Shown: piece by piece, positions 5,419 through 7,990 of the stretch
Layout of the letters: every line of letters starts with the position of its first letter
How positions within the stretch are numbered: position 1 is the first letter of the stretch
NCBI GenBank assembly: GCA_030017355.1
Contig: JASEIR010000030.1
Location: 1 to 7,990, forward strand
Direction: 5' to 3'
DNA length: 7,990 nucleotides
Origin: Actinomycetota bacterium
Lineage (GTDB): Bacteria > Actinomycetota > Aquicultoria > Aquicultorales > Aquicultoraceae
Position numbers and translations under genes: made by a program
The notes under the pieces: generated by a model
Seen by the model: the letters and a program-made list of their open reading frames with translations, nothing else
The model's database searches: none
Told to the model about the DNA's origin: nothing

Positions 5419-7990
5419 TTGAAAGACAAAATAATCCTCATCGACGGCAATAGTTTAATCTACAGGGCTTATTATGCGCTGCCTACAACCTTAGCAACAT
5501 CCGCGGGCCAGGTTACAAATGCGGTGTACGGTTTTACAAGCATGCTGATAAAACTTCTCAAGGATGAGAAGCCCGATGTTGTGATTGTGGCTTTTGATAG
5601 TGCTGCACCAACTTTTAGGCATGAGCGCTTTGAAGAATATAAAGCGCACCGTGAGCCAGCACCAAACGAGCTAATTAGCCAATTTCCTCTGGTCAAAGAG
5701 GTTCTGCAGGTTCTCAACATACCGATTTTTGAAATGAATGGTTTTGAAGCAGATGATATCCTTGCAACGCTTGCTGCAAAGGCTGAGGCTGAGAACAATG
5801 ATGTAATCATTGTGACAGGCGATAAAGATGCGCTTCAGCTTGTAGATAAGCACATAAAGATAATGACAACCAAGAAAGGCATATCAGATATTGTTGTCTA
5901 CGATGAGCATAAAGTTAAGGAGCGATACGGTGTATCACCAAAGCAATTTGCAGATTATCTTGGCTTGAAAGGAGATCCATCCGATAACATCCCGGGTGTT
6001 CCCGGGATAGGCGAGAAAACAGCCTCAAAGCTCATCCATGAATTTGAAAGCATTGAAAATCTCTACCAGAATCTTGATGCTGTTGAAAGTAAGCGATGGC
6101 GCGAAATGCTAGCTGAACATGAGGCTGAGGCTAAGCTCTCAAAGAAGCTAGCGATTCTCGAGCGAGATATACCTATCGACGTGGACTTTAGGGAATGTAG
6201 ATTAGGCACTTGGGACGAGGAAAAGATTAGAGATTTATTCTCAAAACTTGAGTTTTTCTCGTTGCTAGGTAGGCTGCTTAGCCAAGAAAGGGTAAGAAAG
6301 GAAAGCAAGACCAAAAGCTATGAGATAGCTGAACTAGAGAAGCAGGAAGATTTAGATCGGCTCTCGTCTGACATAGCAAGAAGTAAGCAGTTGGCAATTG
6401 CCATGTCAACTGCTGGAGAAAGAAGTGTTGAGCAAGAAATATTGGCAATTGCTTTTGCAGCTAGTGAAAATAAGGTTTATACCTATATACGCAGCATAAA
6501 TGGGCTATCGATTCATGAAGTTCTTGAATCAATCAAGCCTTATTTTGAGTCAAAATCAGTTCTAAAGATTAGCCATGACGTAAAAAAGATTTTTTTAGCG
6601 CTTTGGAATGCTTCCATTAAGCCGAATGGGTTTATCTTTGATAGCATGATAGCTGCCTACCTATTAAATCCTGAGCGGGCAGATTATCCAATTGATGAGC
6701 TGGTTGCCATAAACCTTGGTATTGCTCTTGAGAAAGATGTAGAGAAAAAAAGACTTGCCGATGAAGCAATTGCTGTTTTAAAGGTTAAACCTAAACTTGA
6801 GGAGCAGCTAAGGGAAAAGGGGGTACTTAAGCTTTTTGAAGAGGTTGAGATGCCGCTTGTGCCTGTCTTGGCAAAAATGGAATATATGGGTGTTGGGATT
6901 GACGTTGGGCTTCTAGAGAATCTTTCAAAGGAAGTAGATGTTTTTCTTGAAAACATAGAAAACGAGATATATTCACTTGCCGGCGAGGAGTTTAATATTA
7001 ATTCACCGCAACAGCTAGGGCATATACTGTTTGATAAGTTAGGGCTACCTCATGTAAAGAAAACAAAGACGGGATACTCAACTGATGCAACTGTTCTTCA
7101 AAAACTTGCTTTGGTACATCCAATAGTTGAGAAAATAATAGCTTATCGCGAGCTGGCCAAGCTTAAATCAACATACATTGACGCTCTACCAAAGCTAATC
7201 AGCCCAAAGACAAGAAGGCTCCATACAACGTTTAACCAGACTATTACAGCAACGGGAAGGCTAAGCAGCAGCAACCCTAATCTGCAAAATATACCAATTC
7301 GAACAGAACTTGGGCAAAGGATAAGGGAAGCCTTCGTTCCATCACGGCGGGGCGATAGGTTTTTATCGGCTGATTATTCGCAAATAGAGCTAAGGCTGCT
7401 AGCACACTACTCAGACGAGCCTGTATTAATTAAGGCATTTAAGGAAGATAGGGATATTCATGAGGCAACGGCAATGGAGGTTTTTGGCGTACAGCCGGAG
7501 CAGGTTACAGCGCAGATGCGGCGCATAGCCAAGATTGTAAATTTTGGCGTTCTTTATGGTATGAGCCCGTATGGCCTTTCAGATCGCCTTAATATCCCAT
7601 TGCCGGAGGCAAAGGCTTTTATAGATAGATACTTTAATAGTCTCCCAAAGGTTAAGGAATTTGTTCATACAGCTATAGAGAAGGCAAGGGAGAAAGGTTA
7701 TGCTGAAACTCTTTTGGGAAGAAAAAGGTACATACCCGAACTTAGAAGCAGCAATACCAATATTAGAAGTTTGGGTGAGAGATTTGCAGTAAATACGCCC
7801 TTACAAGGAACGGCAGCTGATATAATTAAGCTGGCAATGGTAAGAATTGATAAGCAATTAGATGAAAAGAAGCTAAAGACCAGGATGGTTCTGCAGGTGC
7901 ATGATGAACTTATATTTGAGGTACCAGCAGAGGAAATTGAAATTGCCAGCGAGTTGGTTAAAACAGTAATGGAAAATGTATATTCCTTGA
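5419..7990 (+). CDS. polA: DNA polymerase I, 3' end beyond the window
   Basis: This family A polymerase fills gaps and removes RNA primers during replication and repair. The 857 codons present cover nearly the whole protein; about 20 more residues are expected past the edge. The 5' nuclease domain begins at once (IDGNSLIYRAYYA, 8-20), with TFRHE...YKAHR, EADDILA, TGDKDA (133-138) and the helix-hairpin-helix stretch GDPSDNIPG...GIGEKT (185-201). The polymerase domain has motif A DYSQIELR (D652), the O-helix R701, K705, F709, Y713, and motif C VHDE (H828, D829); these sit at a constant offset of 53 from E. coli numbering. The intervening 3'-5' exonuclease domain has lost its catalytic acids: the DxE position reads S330 and A332, the Asp424 equivalent is I391, and Tyr497/Asp501 are R445/E449. 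It should therefore lack proofreading, as in Taq and many Gram-positive enzymes. It starts with TTG, fitting the family N-terminus; no other start is available upstream. Confidence 0.96.
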   Translation, partial: MKDKIILIDGNSLIYRAYYALPTTLATSAGQVTNAVYGFTSMLIKLLKDEKPDVVIVAFDSAAPTFRHERFEEYKAHREPAPNELISQFPLVKEVLQVLNIPIFEMNGFEADDILATLAAKAEAENNDVIIVTGDKDALQLVDKHIKIMTTKKGISDIVVYDEHKVKERYGVSPKQFADYLGLKGDPSDNIPGVPGIGEKTASKLIHEFESIENLYQNLDAVESKRWREMLAEHEAEAKLSKKLAILERDIPIDVDFRECRLGTWDEEKIRDLFSKLEFFSLLGRLLSQERVRKESKTKSYEIAELEKQEDLDRLSSDIARSKQLAIAMSTAGERSVEQEILAIAFAASENKVYTYIRSINGLSIHEVLESIKPYFESKSVLKISHDVKKIFLALWNASIKPNGFIFDSMIAAYLLNPERADYPIDELVAINLGIALEKDVEKKRLADEAIAVLKVKPKLEEQLREKGVLKLFEEVEMPLVPVLAKMEYMGVGIDVGLLENLSKEVDVFLENIENEIYSLAGEEFNINSPQQLGHILFDKLGLPHVKKTKTGYSTDATVLQKLALVHPIVEKIIAYRELAKLKSTYIDALPKLISPKTRRLHTTFNQTITATGRLSSSNPNLQNIPIRTELGQRIREAFVPSRRGDRFLSADYSQIELRLLAHYSDEPVLIKAFKEDRDIHEATAMEVFGVQPEQVTAQMRRIAKIVNFGVLYGMSPYGLSDRLNIPLPEAKAFIDRYFNSLPKVKEFVHTAIEKAREKGYAETLLGRKRYIPELRSSNTNIRSLGERFAVNTPLQGTAADIIKLAMVRIDKQLDEKKLKTRMVLQVHDELIFEVPAEEIEIASELVKTVMENVYSL

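Overview
The window (7,990 bp, AT-leaning) holds four protein-coding genes and a repeat-rich upstream region. From left to right: (1) positions 1-250 are non-coding, with a heptamer-based GC-rich repeat tract, a 12-bp-arm hairpin and a strong sigma70-type promoter. (2) A 608-residue membrane-anchored cytochrome with 15 CxxCH haem-binding motifs runs rightward. (3) A P-II nitrogen regulatory protein runs leftward and converges on the cytochrome. (4) glnE, the bifunctional glutamine synthetase adenylyltransferase/adenylyl-removing enzyme, runs rightward and diverges from the P-II gene. (5) polA, DNA polymerase I, runs rightward and is cut by the right edge of the window about 20 codons before its expected end.

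The most interesting gene is the cytochrome. Its first four haems sit in a NapC/NirT/NrfH-like quinol-oxidising module with an N-terminal membrane anchor. Three further haems follow. The last eight haems have the spacing and signature words of the octahaem tetrathionate-reductase-like (OTR) family. The protein therefore looks like a single-chain quinol-to-acceptor reductase, with electron entry, wire and catalytic head in one polypeptide. The substrate cannot be read from the sequence.

The nitrogen pair makes biological sense. P-II reports 2-oxoglutarate, energy state and, through T-loop modification, glutamine; GlnE adds or removes AMP on glutamine synthetase in response. Their divergent start region is only about 30 bp and contains a palindromic ATTATAAT. 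This supplies a TATAAT box exactly 7 nt before the glnE ATG on one strand and exactly 7 nt before a GTG of the P-II gene on the other, which suggests leaderless transcription. The P-II gene also has a good Shine-Dalgarno sequence for a start three codons further in, so its start is ambiguous.

Organism: the extensive multihaem cytochrome points to an anaerobic respirer. GlnE is typical of Actinobacteria and Proteobacteria; a Pol I that has lost all proofreading carboxylates and a likely leaderless promoter fit a Gram-positive, possibly deep-branching actinobacterial lineage. This placement is an inference of low confidence, since no rRNA or clade-specific marker is present. All genes read cleanly without frameshifts. 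No tRNA, rRNA, insertion sequence or true CRISPR array was seen.
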